This document shows positions 46,499-54,328 of a DNA stretch of 64,000 nt, one piece after another. The notes below the pieces were generated by a model. The model ran no database searches. It worked only from the letters and a program-made list of their open reading frames with translations, and was not told the DNA's origin. This stretch comes from Flavobacterium franklandianum (GTDB lineage: Bacteria > Bacteroidota > Bacteroidia > Flavobacteriales > Flavobacteriaceae): contig NZ_VJZR01000010.1 in the NCBI RefSeq assembly GCF_007097365.1, positions 78,121-142,120 on the forward strand, written 5' to 3'. Every line of letters starts with the position of its first letter. The first letter of the stretch is position 1. A program made the translations under genes and the position numbers.

Positions 46499-47522
46499 AT
46501 TCTAATCCCAATTGCTTGTACCTATTGTTTAGTAAAGCATAATAGTTTTCTTTGTATTCCTCACTCACAAAACTTTTTTCTAAAACGGCTTCCATTTCGG
46601 GTTTGCAATACTGGAAAAGTTCTAAAGTATTGTCTAAAACTTTCTTGTTTAAACCTCCATTTTCATAAGCAGCAAGAAAATCATTGTAATTTAGTTTTCT
46701 CTTTTTTGCGTTTAAAGTTAAGGCTAATTCTTCGGTGTCTGCTGGGTTTACTAATGCTGTTGGCACTAAATCATAAGCAGGACACAAACTTAATCCTTGT
46801 CCTTCTTTTTCTAAAAGCGAGAAATTCTTCAAGTGCATATCGGTGTTTCCGGTAAAAAAACTAAACAAAACCTGCTCATAAAAATTACTAACATCCAGCA
46901 AAGGATTTGAGGAATATTTCAAGATCAATTTGGCCACTTGCTCTTGACTTCCTTTGTATTTGTCTTCGGTAAGTCGTTCGCTTAGTTGGCACATATCTTC
47001 CATACGTAGTTTTCCTTTTCGGGTTCTATCGACACGTTTGGTGATGTAACACAAAGTGCCGTCCTGCAAATGGATTAAGCTATGCGGAACTACATTGATG
47101 CCACAAACAGCCGCCATATGCATTGTTGCGCTTTCTAATTCGGGCAATTGTGCATAATGTTCGGAGGGTGGTTTTAAGATGTAATCGCCATAAAGACCAA
47201 CGATGGTCAATTTTTTGGTTAAATTTTTCTCTTGTTTTCTATATAAACTCAGCGATACTTTGGCTTGAACACCCGTAACCGCCATCTGACTTTGGATCAC
47301 TTGTGTGGCCAATTCTTGTAAATTATCTAAACTATACCCCAGTTGAGGGGTTTTTAGTTGCCCAAAAAACCGTTTGTTACAAGCTTGATGAAAATCGGAA
47401 GTGGTGTCAAAAAGGGGTTCGTAACAATACAAGCATCTTCTGCCATACAGCGTTTCTTTTTCTTGAACTTCTGTGGTGTTGTTTTCTAATCGAGCTAAAT
47501 ATTTCTTTTTATAATTCTTCAT
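46497..47522 (-). CDS. HipT-like kinase, toxin of a HipBST-type module
   Basis: A 341-residue protein equal to the C-terminal kinase core of HipA serine/threonine kinases that phosphorylate tRNA synthetases. The N-terminal 60 residues carry CLYCYEPLFDTTSDFHQACN, a cysteine/histidine cluster typical of Bacteroidota forms. The glycine-rich loop is MAVTGVQAKVSLSL, the catalytic loop is FFTGNTDMHLKNFSLLEK and the metal-binding Asp is in CPAYDLVPT. Typical HipT loops contain autophosphorylated serines; here the equivalent reads AVTG. It overlaps hipS by 14 bases. I infer a toxin neutralised by HipS/HipB. Confidence 0.85.
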   Translation of the reverse strand: MKNYKKKYLARLENNTTEVQEKETLYGRRCLYCYEPLFDTTSDFHQACNKRFFGQLKTPQLGYSLDNLQELATQVIQSQMAVTGVQAKVSLSLYRKQEKNLTKKLTIVGLYGDYILKPPSEHYAQLPELESATMHMAAVCGINVVPHSLIHLQDGTLCYITKRVDRTRKGKLRMEDMCQLSERLTEDKYKGSQEQVAKLILKYSSNPLLDVSNFYEQVLFSFFTGNTDMHLKNFSLLEKEGQGLSLCPAYDLVPTALVNPADTEELALTLNAKKRKLNYNDFLAAYENGGLNKKVLDNTLELFQYCKPEMEAVLEKSFVSEEYKENYYALLNNRYKQLGLE

Positions 47523-47835
47523 TGTTTACAACGCTTACAGCTCCAATGCAATCTGTACAGCAGGTGAGGAGCAATCCCATTCTGTCTTTATAGTTTATTT
47601 TCCAGTTTCTTTCGGCTAAGTCTAAAAGCCATCCTTCGGGGATTAATCCATCAAAAAAGGCAAATAATGTTTTGCTTTGATAGGGTTTTTCAGTTAGTGG
47701 CAATGTTAAACTTACTGCTTGTGCTTGGTTATTTTGTACATAGTCTTGGTTGTATTCAAATAAATAGCCAGCGTCAGTTTCGCTTACTACGCCACAGAAA
47801 ACATTTTTCATATATACTTTTCCACTTCTATTCAT
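47509..47835 (-). CDS. HipS-like protein (HipA N-terminal domain alone)
   Basis: A 108-residue protein equivalent to the N-terminal subdomain 1 of HipA: GKVYMKNVFCGVVSETDAGY, then VSLTLPLTEKPYQSKTLFAF and FFDGLIPEGWLLD, with the closing LLTCCTDCIGAVSV. In E. coli O127 HipBST, this small protein is the antitoxin rather than part of the toxin. It lies between hipB and hipT and overlaps hipT by 14 bases, matching the published B-S-T order. I therefore read it as HipS and not as a frameshifted HipA, since each frame has its own start and conserved ends. Confidence 0.82.
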   Translation of the reverse strand: MNRSGKVYMKNVFCGVVSETDAGYLFEYNQDYVQNNQAQAVSLTLPLTEKPYQSKTLFAFFDGLIPEGWLLDLAERNWKINYKDRMGLLLTCCTDCIGAVSVVNNEEL

Positions 47836-47899
47836 TTGTAAATTTTTATTGTTTTTTCATTTGTCAAATGTAATTCGCAATTTTTTTTACTGATTTTAA

Positions 47900-48145
47900 T
47901 TAAGTTTTGCTCATTTCATTTCCTAATAATTTATCTCGATCCATCGGAACTGCCCCTAGGGTTTCTCCAAATAATCGCAAAACGTCATTGACTTTATCCA
48001 TTCGTAAGCTGTTTTTTCCTTGTTCTAAATCTCTCACAAATCGCAATCCGACTCCTGCTTTTAATGCTAGTTCGGGTTGTGTTAGTTTGTTTTGTTTGCG
48101 TTTTGTCTTAACGTGAATACTGATAGAATTTAGATTTTCTTTCAT
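47900..48145 (-). CDS. HipB-like XRE-family regulator
   Basis: An 81-residue DNA-binding protein with a Cro/C1 helix-turn-helix: KQNKLTQPELALKAGVGLRF followed by VRDLEQGK and LRMDKVNDVLRLFGETLGAV. It is first in the hipB-hipS-hipT run. HipB normally binds its own promoter together with the toxin; repeated GGGTAT motifs upstream (48281-48376) are candidate operators. The start at 48145 is the first ATG of the frame. Confidence 0.85.
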   Translation of the reverse strand: MKENLNSISIHVKTKRKQNKLTQPELALKAGVGLRFVRDLEQGKNSLRMDKVNDVLRLFGETLGAVPMDRDKLLGNEMSKT

Positions 48146-48236
48146 CTGTTTATTTTAATTGGTTTTTAAAGGTCAGATGGAACACCCATAATCATATCCC
48201 CGTATATCAAGGACTATTATCTTGGGTGTTTCATTT

Positions 48237-48376
48237 TAATACCTTTTAAAGTACAAATATACTATTTTTTTAAAATTTAATACCCAATTTGATATACTTT
48301 TTTAATTTTATTAAAATATTATACCCTTTATGATGTAAAAAGTTATTTTTTCAAAATATTGAAGTAGTTAGGGTAT
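48237..48376. promoter_or_regulatory. hipB promoter and candidate operator region
   Basis: On the minus strand TATATTTG (48261-48254) is a -7 element. GGGTAT motifs occur on the minus strand at 48286-48281 (as ATACCC on plus, from TAATACCC) and at 48326-48321, and on the plus strand at 48371-48376, forming an inverted pair around the last two. The leader also contains a hairpin GGAACACCCA / TGGGTGTTTC (48179-48230). Confidence 0.45.
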
Positions 48377-48406
48377 AAAATTTGGTTTTTAAAATAAATT
48401 CAAATG

Positions 48407-48440
48407 CAACAAAAAAGGACTGAAACACAATCGTTTCAGT
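48407..48440. terminator. Hairpin terminator, copy 2 of the repeat bounding the hip module
   Basis: CAACAAAAAAGGACTGAAAC, loop ACAATC, GTTTCAGTCCTTTTTTTT. It serves aguB (minus strand, 76 bases after its stop). It matches 46457-46498 except at a few positions and has the same orientation. Confidence 0.85.
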
Positions 48441-48515
48441 CCTTTTTTTTATAATATTTTTGAAAAAAAATCAGTGTAAATCTGTTTTACCCGTTATGTC
48501 TGTGTGCCAATAAAT

Positions 48516-49403
48516 TTAATCAATCGCTCTTTTGGTAATATCGCCAAAAGCATCAATTCTTCTATCTCTAAAGAAAGGCCAATTCTGACGCACATTTTCT
48601 TGTAAATCCAAATCGACTTCGGCAATCAAGATTTCTTCTTGATCGTGCGAGGCTTGTGCCAAAATTTCGCCCTGTGGTCCTGCAATAAACGAAGAACCCC
48701 AGAACTGAATTCCTGCGGTATCAGGCAAATATTGTTCTAAACCAATTCTATTTGCGGCTGCAACATATACGCCATTGGCAACAGCGTGACCTTTCATCAC
48801 GTTCATCCAAGCACCGTGTTGGTTTTCGCCATATTGTTCTTTTTCTAACGGATGCCAACCAATCGCTGTTGGATAAAACAACACATCTGCACCTTGCAAA
48901 GCAGTCAAACGGGCCGCTTCTGGATACCATTGATCCCAACAAATTAATGTTCCAATTTTTCCTTTTTGAGTAGGGAAGGCCTTGAAACCCAAATCACCAG
49001 GTGTGAAATAGAATTTTTCGTAAAAATGTGGATCGTCGGGAATGTGCATTTTGCGATACAATCCAGCTTCAGAGCCATCCGTATCGATAATATAAGCGCT
49101 GTTGTGGTAAATTCCCGCCATTCTTTTTTCGAAGAAAGGAACAATAATCACGACTCCCAATTCTTTTGCCAAAGCACTAAAAGCGATAAACGAAGTGCTG
49201 TATAATGGTTCTGCTAAAGCAAAATTATCCACGTCTTCACTTTGACAAAAATAGTGACTGCTGTATAATTCTGGTAAGGAAATGACTTCCGCACCTTGAC
49301 TGGCGGCATCGCGAACCCAACTGATACATTTTTTTAAATTATTTTCGGCAACATCGTTCAGATTCAATTGAATAACCGCTATTTTGTATTTTTTCTTTGG
49401 CAT
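48516..49403 (-). CDS. aguB: N-carbamoylputrescine amidohydrolase
   Basis: A 295-residue nitrilase-superfamily enzyme converting N-carbamoylputrescine to putrescine, CO2 and ammonia. The catalytic Glu is in ISLPELYSSHYFC, the Lys in YRKMHIPDDPHFYEKFYFTP and the Cys in GTLICWDQWYPEAAR. The start at 49403 (MPKKKYKIAVIQLN) is preferred over an ATG seven codons upstream. It completes the agmatine pathway begun by aguA, which lies on the same strand 3 kb downstream with other genes between. Confidence 0.94.
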   Translation of the reverse strand: MPKKKYKIAVIQLNLNDVAENNLKKCISWVRDAASQGAEVISLPELYSSHYFCQSEDVDNFALAEPLYSTSFIAFSALAKELGVVIIVPFFEKRMAGIYHNSAYIIDTDGSEAGLYRKMHIPDDPHFYEKFYFTPGDLGFKAFPTQKGKIGTLICWDQWYPEAARLTALQGADVLFYPTAIGWHPLEKEQYGENQHGAWMNVMKGHAVANGVYVAAANRIGLEQYLPDTAGIQFWGSSFIAGPQGEILAQASHDQEEILIAEVDLDLQENVRQNWPFFRDRRIDAFGDITKRAID

Positions 49404-49562
49404 ATCGCAAAATTTAGATTGCAAAAATAGTGATTTTTACAAAGAATGGCCGTTGTGAGGTTTGCATTTTTTTAATACCAGTGGAATTTACGAAAAGTTT
49501 TATAATTGATACTTTTTAAATCTAAATTTACGTTTTGCGCTTTTTAGTTTTTTGTAAATTGA

Positions 49563-49970
49563 TTATAATTCTTTTGTAGTTTTAAAATCAAATCTTTTAA
49601 AATAATCATCAACAAAATTGCACTGTTCTTTATCGCTCATTTTATCGGTGTTTTTCACTTCGATTTTAATAGCGTCAAACTGATGGTTCTCCTTCAATTC
49701 GTTGTATAGTTCCACTTTTGCATCTGTTGGACCAAAAAGAATTACTTCGTCGAAATTTTTAATAATTTGTGCTAAATCCTTGTAATAAGTTGACAGTTTT
49801 TGTTGCTCTTTATTGTGCATTCCACTTTCGGTATGCTGCAAAGTTTCAACTTTGTCTTGAAAAGTAAAGTCTGAAGTAATGATTTTTGTTTCTTTTATTT
49901 CGGAATCAAATTCAGTAATATGTGCCATTGAATGATCCATCCAAATGCCTATTTTTTTTAGTGTTTTCAT
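49563..49970 (-). CDS. Conserved small protein, eRF1-like or host-attachment-like fold suspected
   Basis: A 135-residue cytoplasmic protein with the pattern KKIGIWMDHSMAHITEFDSE near the start and FDEVILFGPTDAKVELYNEL in the second half. Similar patterns occur in small alpha/beta proteins related to the eRF1 domain and to so-called host-attachment or translational-machinery proteins. I recognise the pattern but not a function. Its start codon overlaps the stop of the acidic gene upstream by one base (TAATG), so the two are translationally coupled. Confidence 0.6.
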   Translation of the reverse strand: MKTLKKIGIWMDHSMAHITEFDSEIKETKIITSDFTFQDKVETLQHTESGMHNKEQQKLSTYYKDLAQIIKNFDEVILFGPTDAKVELYNELKENHQFDAIKIEVKNTDKMSDKEQCNFVDDYFKRFDFKTTKEL

Positions 49971-50308
49971 TATTGGTTGTTTTTTTCTGAATCGTTATCA
50001 TCGTCGTCTCCGATGCTATAATAATTGTTTTCTTCGTCTTCGCTGCCAATGTCTTCTTGGCTGTCGTCTAGGTCAGAACCCGGCACGTCTAAATCATCTC
50101 CGGGATGTTCTAAATCAATATCTCTTTCGTTCCATTCGGGATCTTCATCATTTATAAGTGGCTTTTTTTTAGAAATATTTTCAGGATCGATATTAAATTC
50201 CTTGTCAAATTTATTGTAAATATCTTCGTTTTCGGGGTATTTCGGATAGCCGTCTTTATTCTCTAATTGCTCGTTTGCTGCTTTGGGATATTGTTCTTTA
50301 TTTTTCAT
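49970..50308 (-). CDS. Highly acidic, probably disordered protein
   Basis: A 112-residue protein rich in Asp, Glu, Asn and Pro, with a repetitive middle (LEHPGDDLDVPGSDLDDSQE) and no hydrophobic core, so it is probably unstructured. It has no signal peptide. Its stop overlaps the start of gene 49563-49970. Acidic proteins of this kind are common in stress or envelope clusters of Bacteroidota. Function is unknown. Confidence 0.65.
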   Translation of the reverse strand: MKNKEQYPKAANEQLENKDGYPKYPENEDIYNKFDKEFNIDPENISKKKPLINDEDPEWNERDIDLEHPGDDLDVPGSDLDDSQEDIGSEDEENNYYSIGDDDDNDSEKNNQ

Positions 50309-50319
50309 TTGATAGTTGT

Positions 50320-50544
50320 TTAAGATATTTTAAATTTTTCTTCTAGGATTTTTTTCTTATCATAATATTCAGATTCTGTAATGTCACCTTTAGAATATCT
50401 TTTTTGTAAAATATCGTAGGCTGAATCTTTTTTGCGTCTTTGACCTGGAATATCAAAAGGGATTGCAAAAATCCAAAAGAGTAGAATTATCCAAACAACC
50501 CACCAAATAATATTCATTCCGAGGTAATAATCTTCGTAGTACAT
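50320..50544 (-). CDS. Short membrane protein with SHOCT domain
   Basis: A 74-residue protein with one transmembrane helix (residues about 10-30, NIIWWVVWIILLFWIFAIPF) followed by the SHOCT motif AYDILQKRYSKGDITESEYY. SHOCT domains are short C-terminal oligomerisation-like modules on many membrane proteins. It is 11 bases upstream of the acidic gene and likely co-transcribed. Function is unknown. Confidence 0.8.
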   Translation of the reverse strand: MYYEDYYLGMNIIWWVVWIILLFWIFAIPFDIPGQRRKKDSAYDILQKRYSKGDITESEYYDKKKILEEKFKIS

Positions 50545-50881
50545 AATTTAATTATTTTTAATTGAAAATAGTTTCCAATACAAATTTCAAACTATTATAC
50601 ATTCTTGTTGTTATATAATTTTTAGGTATTGTTTTAATATTCACACTTTTGAAATATATAATATACAGTATTAATGAGCTGATTTCAAAAATTTTATAGG
50701 TCTTTGTGTTTGTTTTTTTTATACAAAAAAACCTGAAATAAATCAGGTCTTATTAATCAAGTAAACTATTTTTGTGTAATTTTTTCAGGATTTTGAAAAG
50801 TGAGTTGTAGAAGCTAACTTTTTTCCAAGGAGGATATTTTTAATAATTTTGACCTAAAGAAGTAAAGAGTTTAGTTAAATC
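50545..50881. other. 337-base spacer with one terminator
   Basis: No reading frame of interest is seen. ACCTGA / TCAGGT (50731-50747), followed on the minus strand by a T-run (50730-50724), is the terminator for the minus-strand gene 50882-51751. The rest is AT-rich and featureless. Confidence 0.6.
50724..50749 (-). terminator. Terminator for the DUF808 gene
   Basis: On the minus strand: AGACCTGA, loop TTTATT, TCAGGTTTTTTT. It lies about 130 bases after the stop of gene 50882-51751. Confidence 0.65.
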
Positions 50882-51751
50882 TTACTTTTTTTTAAATATT
50901 TTTTTGAAGAGATTTACTATTACTAAAACAACAAACCCAATAATCAATCCAAAACTAAATTCTTTGACAATCAAAGACAATTGTGGAAATAAATGATGTA
51001 GAAAATCGATGTTATGTACAAAGATTCCACCTGCAACTAATATCAAAGCAATTGTGCCAATTACGGTTAAACTTTTGATGACTTTAGGCAAGGCTTGAAC
51101 CAATATATTCCCTATAGTTTTTGACAAACTACGTTCTCTTGAATTCAATGCAATAAGTTTGAAACCCAGTTCGTCCATTCGCACAATCAATGCCACAATA
51201 CCATATACACCAACTGTTGCGACTATTGCAATTATCGAAACAACGGCAATTTGTGATGTAATAGGTTTTCCAATTACGGTACCCAGCGCAATAATTACAA
51301 TCTCTACCGATAGAATAAAATCGGTTACGATGGCTGATTTTATTTTGTCTTTTTCGAGAGCCAGAATTTCTTCTTCGGTAAAATCTCGCAGGATACTATC
51401 TAATGATTTTTGCTTGTGAGGAAAGAAAAATTCGTATATTTTTTCGGCTCCTTCGTAAGCCAAAAAAAGTCCGCCAAGAATTAAAATGACAATAATTGCC
51501 AAGGGGAAAAAAGAACTTAGCAGAAAGGCAATAGGAAGAATAATTAATTTATTGATGAAAGAACCTTTTGCAATTGCCCACAAAACAGGAATTTCTCTTG
51601 AAGAAATAAATCCAGAGGCTTTTTCGGCATTAACGGCTAAATCGTCGCCCAAAATTCCGGCTGTTTTTTTTGCTGCAATTTTACTCATTACAGCAACGTC
51701 ATCCATAATTGCTGCGATATCATCTAAAAGTGCGAAAAAACCTGATGCCAT
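50882..51751 (-). CDS. DUF808 (YedI-like) inner-membrane protein
   Basis: A 289-residue multi-helix membrane protein of the DUF808/YedI family. The diagnostic start is MASGFFALLDDIAAIMDDVA, continuing AGILGDDLAVNAEKASGF and EIPVLWAIAKGSFINKLIIL. Five to six hydrophobic helices follow, with FLAYEGAEKIYEFFFPHK in the middle and TDFILSVEIVIIALG after it. The physiological function is unknown; a transport role has been suggested only by its topology. It lies within the run of envelope-type genes. Confidence 0.92.
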   Translation of the reverse strand: MASGFFALLDDIAAIMDDVAVMSKIAAKKTAGILGDDLAVNAEKASGFISSREIPVLWAIAKGSFINKLIILPIAFLLSSFFPLAIIVILILGGLFLAYEGAEKIYEFFFPHKQKSLDSILRDFTEEEILALEKDKIKSAIVTDFILSVEIVIIALGTVIGKPITSQIAVVSIIAIVATVGVYGIVALIVRMDELGFKLIALNSRERSLSKTIGNILVQALPKVIKSLTVIGTIALILVAGGIFVHNIDFLHHLFPQLSLIVKEFSFGLIIGFVVLVIVNLFKKIFKKK

Positions 51752-52011
51752 ATAATTGTTTTAGAAACTGCCTGATTTTGGTATAGATTTCCAAAATTGA
51801 TTCGGCGAGTTTTAATTTTTTATTACTGCAAAATTACTATTTTTTTGCTTGAATTTGTAAAGTAATAGAAAACTTCGAGGAATTAAATGTTTTATCACAG
51901 AGTCAATAATTTTGCTACATCAAAAAACAATGAAAATGAAATCGAGAAAGTTTAATAAGCTAGTTTTTTAGATAAAATTCAATGGCAATCAAATAATGCT
52001 CTTTTAACGAA

Positions 52012-52413
52012 TTAAGGATTTAGATTTTGATTGGTTTTGTTTTTATTAAAAAAACGTTTGAAGATATTTTCTCCAATAGATTTAATTCCTTCTGAATGTT
52101 TTGAAGCCATATTGGCAACTGCAAATTCAAATAGTGTTCCAAATACTTTTTTGATTGGATTGTGAGTAAAGCCGAACAAAAGTTTTTTAGAGATAAATCC
52201 TGTGCCAAATCCAATTATATTGCTAAGTAGATCATTTTTAATTTCGGGTGAAGCAGTTACTTCGTGAAATAGATTTTTGATCAAGTTAATGGGTTTTACA
52301 CTTTGGTAAGCAACATCAAACTGATTTTTGAGTTGTTCCAAATCATTGTCATATATCATTCTTTGAACAATAATCATTTCATTTAGTGTATCGGTTGCAT
52401 TTTTATTTTTCAT
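52012..52413 (-). CDS. Hypothetical protein with a possible hydrophobic hairpin
   Basis: A 133-residue protein beginning MKNKNATDTLNEMI (52413). An alternative start at 52464 would add 17 residues without resemblance to the rest. The centre, SNIIGFGTGFISKKLLFGFT, is glycine-rich and moderately hydrophobic. No known domain is recognised. It is upstream of the DUF808 gene and 85 bases from the holin-like gene, and probably belongs to the same transcriptional group. Confidence 0.55.
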   Translation of the reverse strand: MKNKNATDTLNEMIIVQRMIYDNDLEQLKNQFDVAYQSVKPINLIKNLFHEVTASPEIKNDLLSNIIGFGTGFISKKLLFGFTHNPIKKVFGTLFEFAVANMASKHSEGIKSIGENIFKRFFNKNKTNQNLNP

Positions 52414-52498
52414 ACTTAGATATTTATTTTTTTTATCGGTCGTATGTAATTTGCATATCTTCATTGGTGTTGGTGACCAATTTTAGGTCATGCTCATT

Positions 52499-52852
52499 TC
52501 ATACCGTTTTTGGTTTCAACATTTGTTTAATAATAGAATTACTAACAGGATATTTTATCAATTGGTCACGAAATACGTTTAAAAGTATTGCGATAAAAGC
52601 ATAGAATCCACCTATTATAAAAAAACCATAATATATTTCGCCAAGCAAATTTCCTATCCACAAGGCTAGGCCGATGTTAATAATTAAGATTGACAATACA
52701 ACAGTCATTATAACGGCAAGTCTTGAAACGAGAGATGAAATTACATCGGCCGATTTGTCTATGGCGTTTAGCTCTATCAATTTTAAGGTTGTTTTGCCGT
52801 AATCTTCCGCCCGCTCAAAAAGCGTTGCTATAGGTGTTCTATTGTCAATCAT
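52499..52852 (-). CDS. Phage-holin-superfamily-like membrane protein (DUF1469-like)
   Basis: A 117-residue protein: an amphipathic N-terminal helix (ERAEDYGKTTLKLIELNAID) followed by two transmembrane helices (about 45-67 and 75-97) and a basic tail. The layout is that of the DUF1469/YqjE or holin-X family, which in chromosomes tends to accompany YtxH- and CsbD-type stress proteins. It is not part of a phage here. YtxH is 11 bases upstream on the same strand. Confidence 0.72.
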   Translation of the reverse strand: MIDNRTPIATLFERAEDYGKTTLKLIELNAIDKSADVISSLVSRLAVIMTVVLSILIINIGLALWIGNLLGEIYYGFFIIGGFYAFIAILLNVFRDQLIKYPVSNSIIKQMLKPKTV

Positions 52853-52863
52853 AATGTGTTTGT

Positions 52864-53151
52864 TTATAGTTTGTATTTTGAATCCATATGATCTACACTT
52901 TGTAGTTCATCGAATTCCGCTTTACCGTTTTCAGCAACCACTTGTGCAAATTCTTTTCCACTTTGAAATTTTTCTGAAAGGGTATTTGCAAAATCATTGT
53001 ATTTTGATTTTAGTTCATCTGCATAATCATTTCCTCTGTCCATGATTTGTTGACGAGTTACTGACCCTTTTTCGGGTGCAAATAAAATCCCTAAAACTCC
53101 GCCTATAGCTAGTCCTGCCACTGTTCCTAATACTACTTTGCCTGTGCTCAT
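52864..53151 (-). CDS. YtxH-domain protein
   Basis: A 95-residue protein with a glycine-rich membrane segment GTVAGLAIGGVLGILFAPEK near the start, the hallmark of the YtxH family, followed by a charged helical tail with SEKFQSGKEFAQVVAENGKA. YtxH proteins are general-stress proteins in other bacteria. It is 11 bases from the holin-like gene, so likely co-transcribed. Confidence 0.85.
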   Translation of the reverse strand: MSTGKVVLGTVAGLAIGGVLGILFAPEKGSVTRQQIMDRGNDYADELKSKYNDFANTLSEKFQSGKEFAQVVAENGKAEFDELQSVDHMDSKYKL

Positions 53152-53202
53152 AATTATTTTTATTTAATTGTTAATGAATTTTTTATGTATGGAATTTAAA
53201 TT

Positions 53203-53322
53203 TTAACTGCATTGCCCCAATAGAAACCATATAATTATAAAAACAATGACAGTTTCAAAACAGCCACCACCTAATTTACTAGCTCCATAACCTGAAATTA
53301 ATCCTTTGAAAATAGTATTCAT
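53203..53322 (-). CDS. Small membrane protein, 39 residues
   Basis: A short frame starting MNTIFKGLISGYGASKLG (53322) with GGGCFETVIVFIIIWFLLGQ as its single transmembrane helix. A longer frame starting at 53439 adds unrelated residues and is not chosen. Tiny glycine-rich single-helix proteins often accompany YtxH in flavobacteria. Function is unknown. Real but easily missed. Confidence 0.6.
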   Translation of the reverse strand: MNTIFKGLISGYGASKLGGGCFETVIVFIIIWFLLGQCS

Positions 53323-53652
53323 ATAGTTGTTTATTCTGTTTTTTTTCTGCTGTTTAACTATCAATTGCAATGTTGTAAAGTTCGGGTTCTTGTTCAGGAA
53401 ATATTTTATAATACTTTTAAAAAAAGTTACAAGATTCACAGGTAGTTAAAAAAAATCTTCTATGAGTTTTTAGAATCGCAATATTTGCTGGGCTTGTGGT
53501 TGAAGTCAGAAAATTTTGAGGATAGGAGGGTGGTTTTGGAAAACAGGAATATTTTTCTGTTTAAATGATTTTAATTGAAATCAAAACATTTAATTTTCAG
53601 AATATGAAGTAGTTATTGCGAACTATCGGTAGTCGTTGGTTATTTACAATTT
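53323..53652. other. 330-base spacer without a recognised gene
   Basis: AT-rich DNA. The only structured element noticed is the palindrome-like GATTTTAATTGAAATC at 53568-53583. No promoter with full consensus, RNA gene or repeat of the families above was seen. Confidence 0.5.
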
Positions 53653-54258
53653 TTACTTTTTAGCAGTGATTAAAAATACTGAATAATGGTTTGTTGGTTT
53701 AGCGATAGTACTAGCATTTTGAATTTTGATGTCTTTGAATCCAGCATTTTTCACCATTTGAACAAAATTATCTCGGTCGAATCCGCAATGAAAAACTCCT
53801 GTGTCTTCGGTGTGAAAGGTACCGTCTTCAGTGTCAAGATCAGCTATGGCTATGGTTCCGTTATCTTTGAGTAACGAATGGAATTTTTTGAACAATGCCA
53901 AAGTATCTTCAATATGATGAATTGTCATTGACGAAATTATAGTGTCAAATTTTTTATCTAATGTTTCTTTGGTTAAATCCATTTGTACAATTTCCAAAGT
54001 ACATTTTATATCCTCCCTTTTCGATTTTAAAACTGCAATCATTGACGATGAAATATCAACCGCTGTAATTTTGCCAACATAAGGCGCAATTTCGAAAAGT
54101 AACAATCCTGTGCCAGATCCAAAATCCATAATACTCATTTCTTTCGAAAAGGAGACTTCGTTTAAAATGGTTTGTGCAATGGTGCTCACATTTTGTATTC
54201 TAGACTGTTCATTGTCGTATTCATTTGCTTTTTCTGCGAAAAAATCTTTTGGTTTCAT
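53653..54258 (-). CDS. Class I AdoMet-dependent methyltransferase
   Basis: A 201-residue enzyme with motif I MDFGSGTGLLLFEIAPYVGK, the acidic motif II ITAVDISSSMI, and SSMTIHHIEDTLALFKKFHS as the post-II region. The fold is that of UbiE-like small-molecule methyltransferases. The substrate is unknown. It lies between the small-membrane-protein group and gene 54329-54841 on the same strand. Confidence 0.9.
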   Translation of the reverse strand: MKPKDFFAEKANEYDNEQSRIQNVSTIAQTILNEVSFSKEMSIMDFGSGTGLLLFEIAPYVGKITAVDISSSMIAVLKSKREDIKCTLEIVQMDLTKETLDKKFDTIISSMTIHHIEDTLALFKKFHSLLKDNGTIAIADLDTEDGTFHTEDTGVFHCGFDRDNFVQMVKNAGFKDIKIQNASTIAKPTNHYSVFLITAKK

Positions 54259-54328
54259 TCTTTATACTGTTAATTGTATTTTTTTTTCAAATCTATATTC
54301 GTTTGAAGTTTTAGTATGTTTAATACAT

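Noticed and set aside
46497..47835. hipA broken by a frameshift
   Set aside because: The two parts overlap with separate starts, each has complete conserved ends, and the order matches HipBST, so two genes are more likely.
52499..52852. Prophage holin
   Set aside because: There are no other phage genes nearby. The YtxH neighbour indicates the chromosomal DUF1469-type family.
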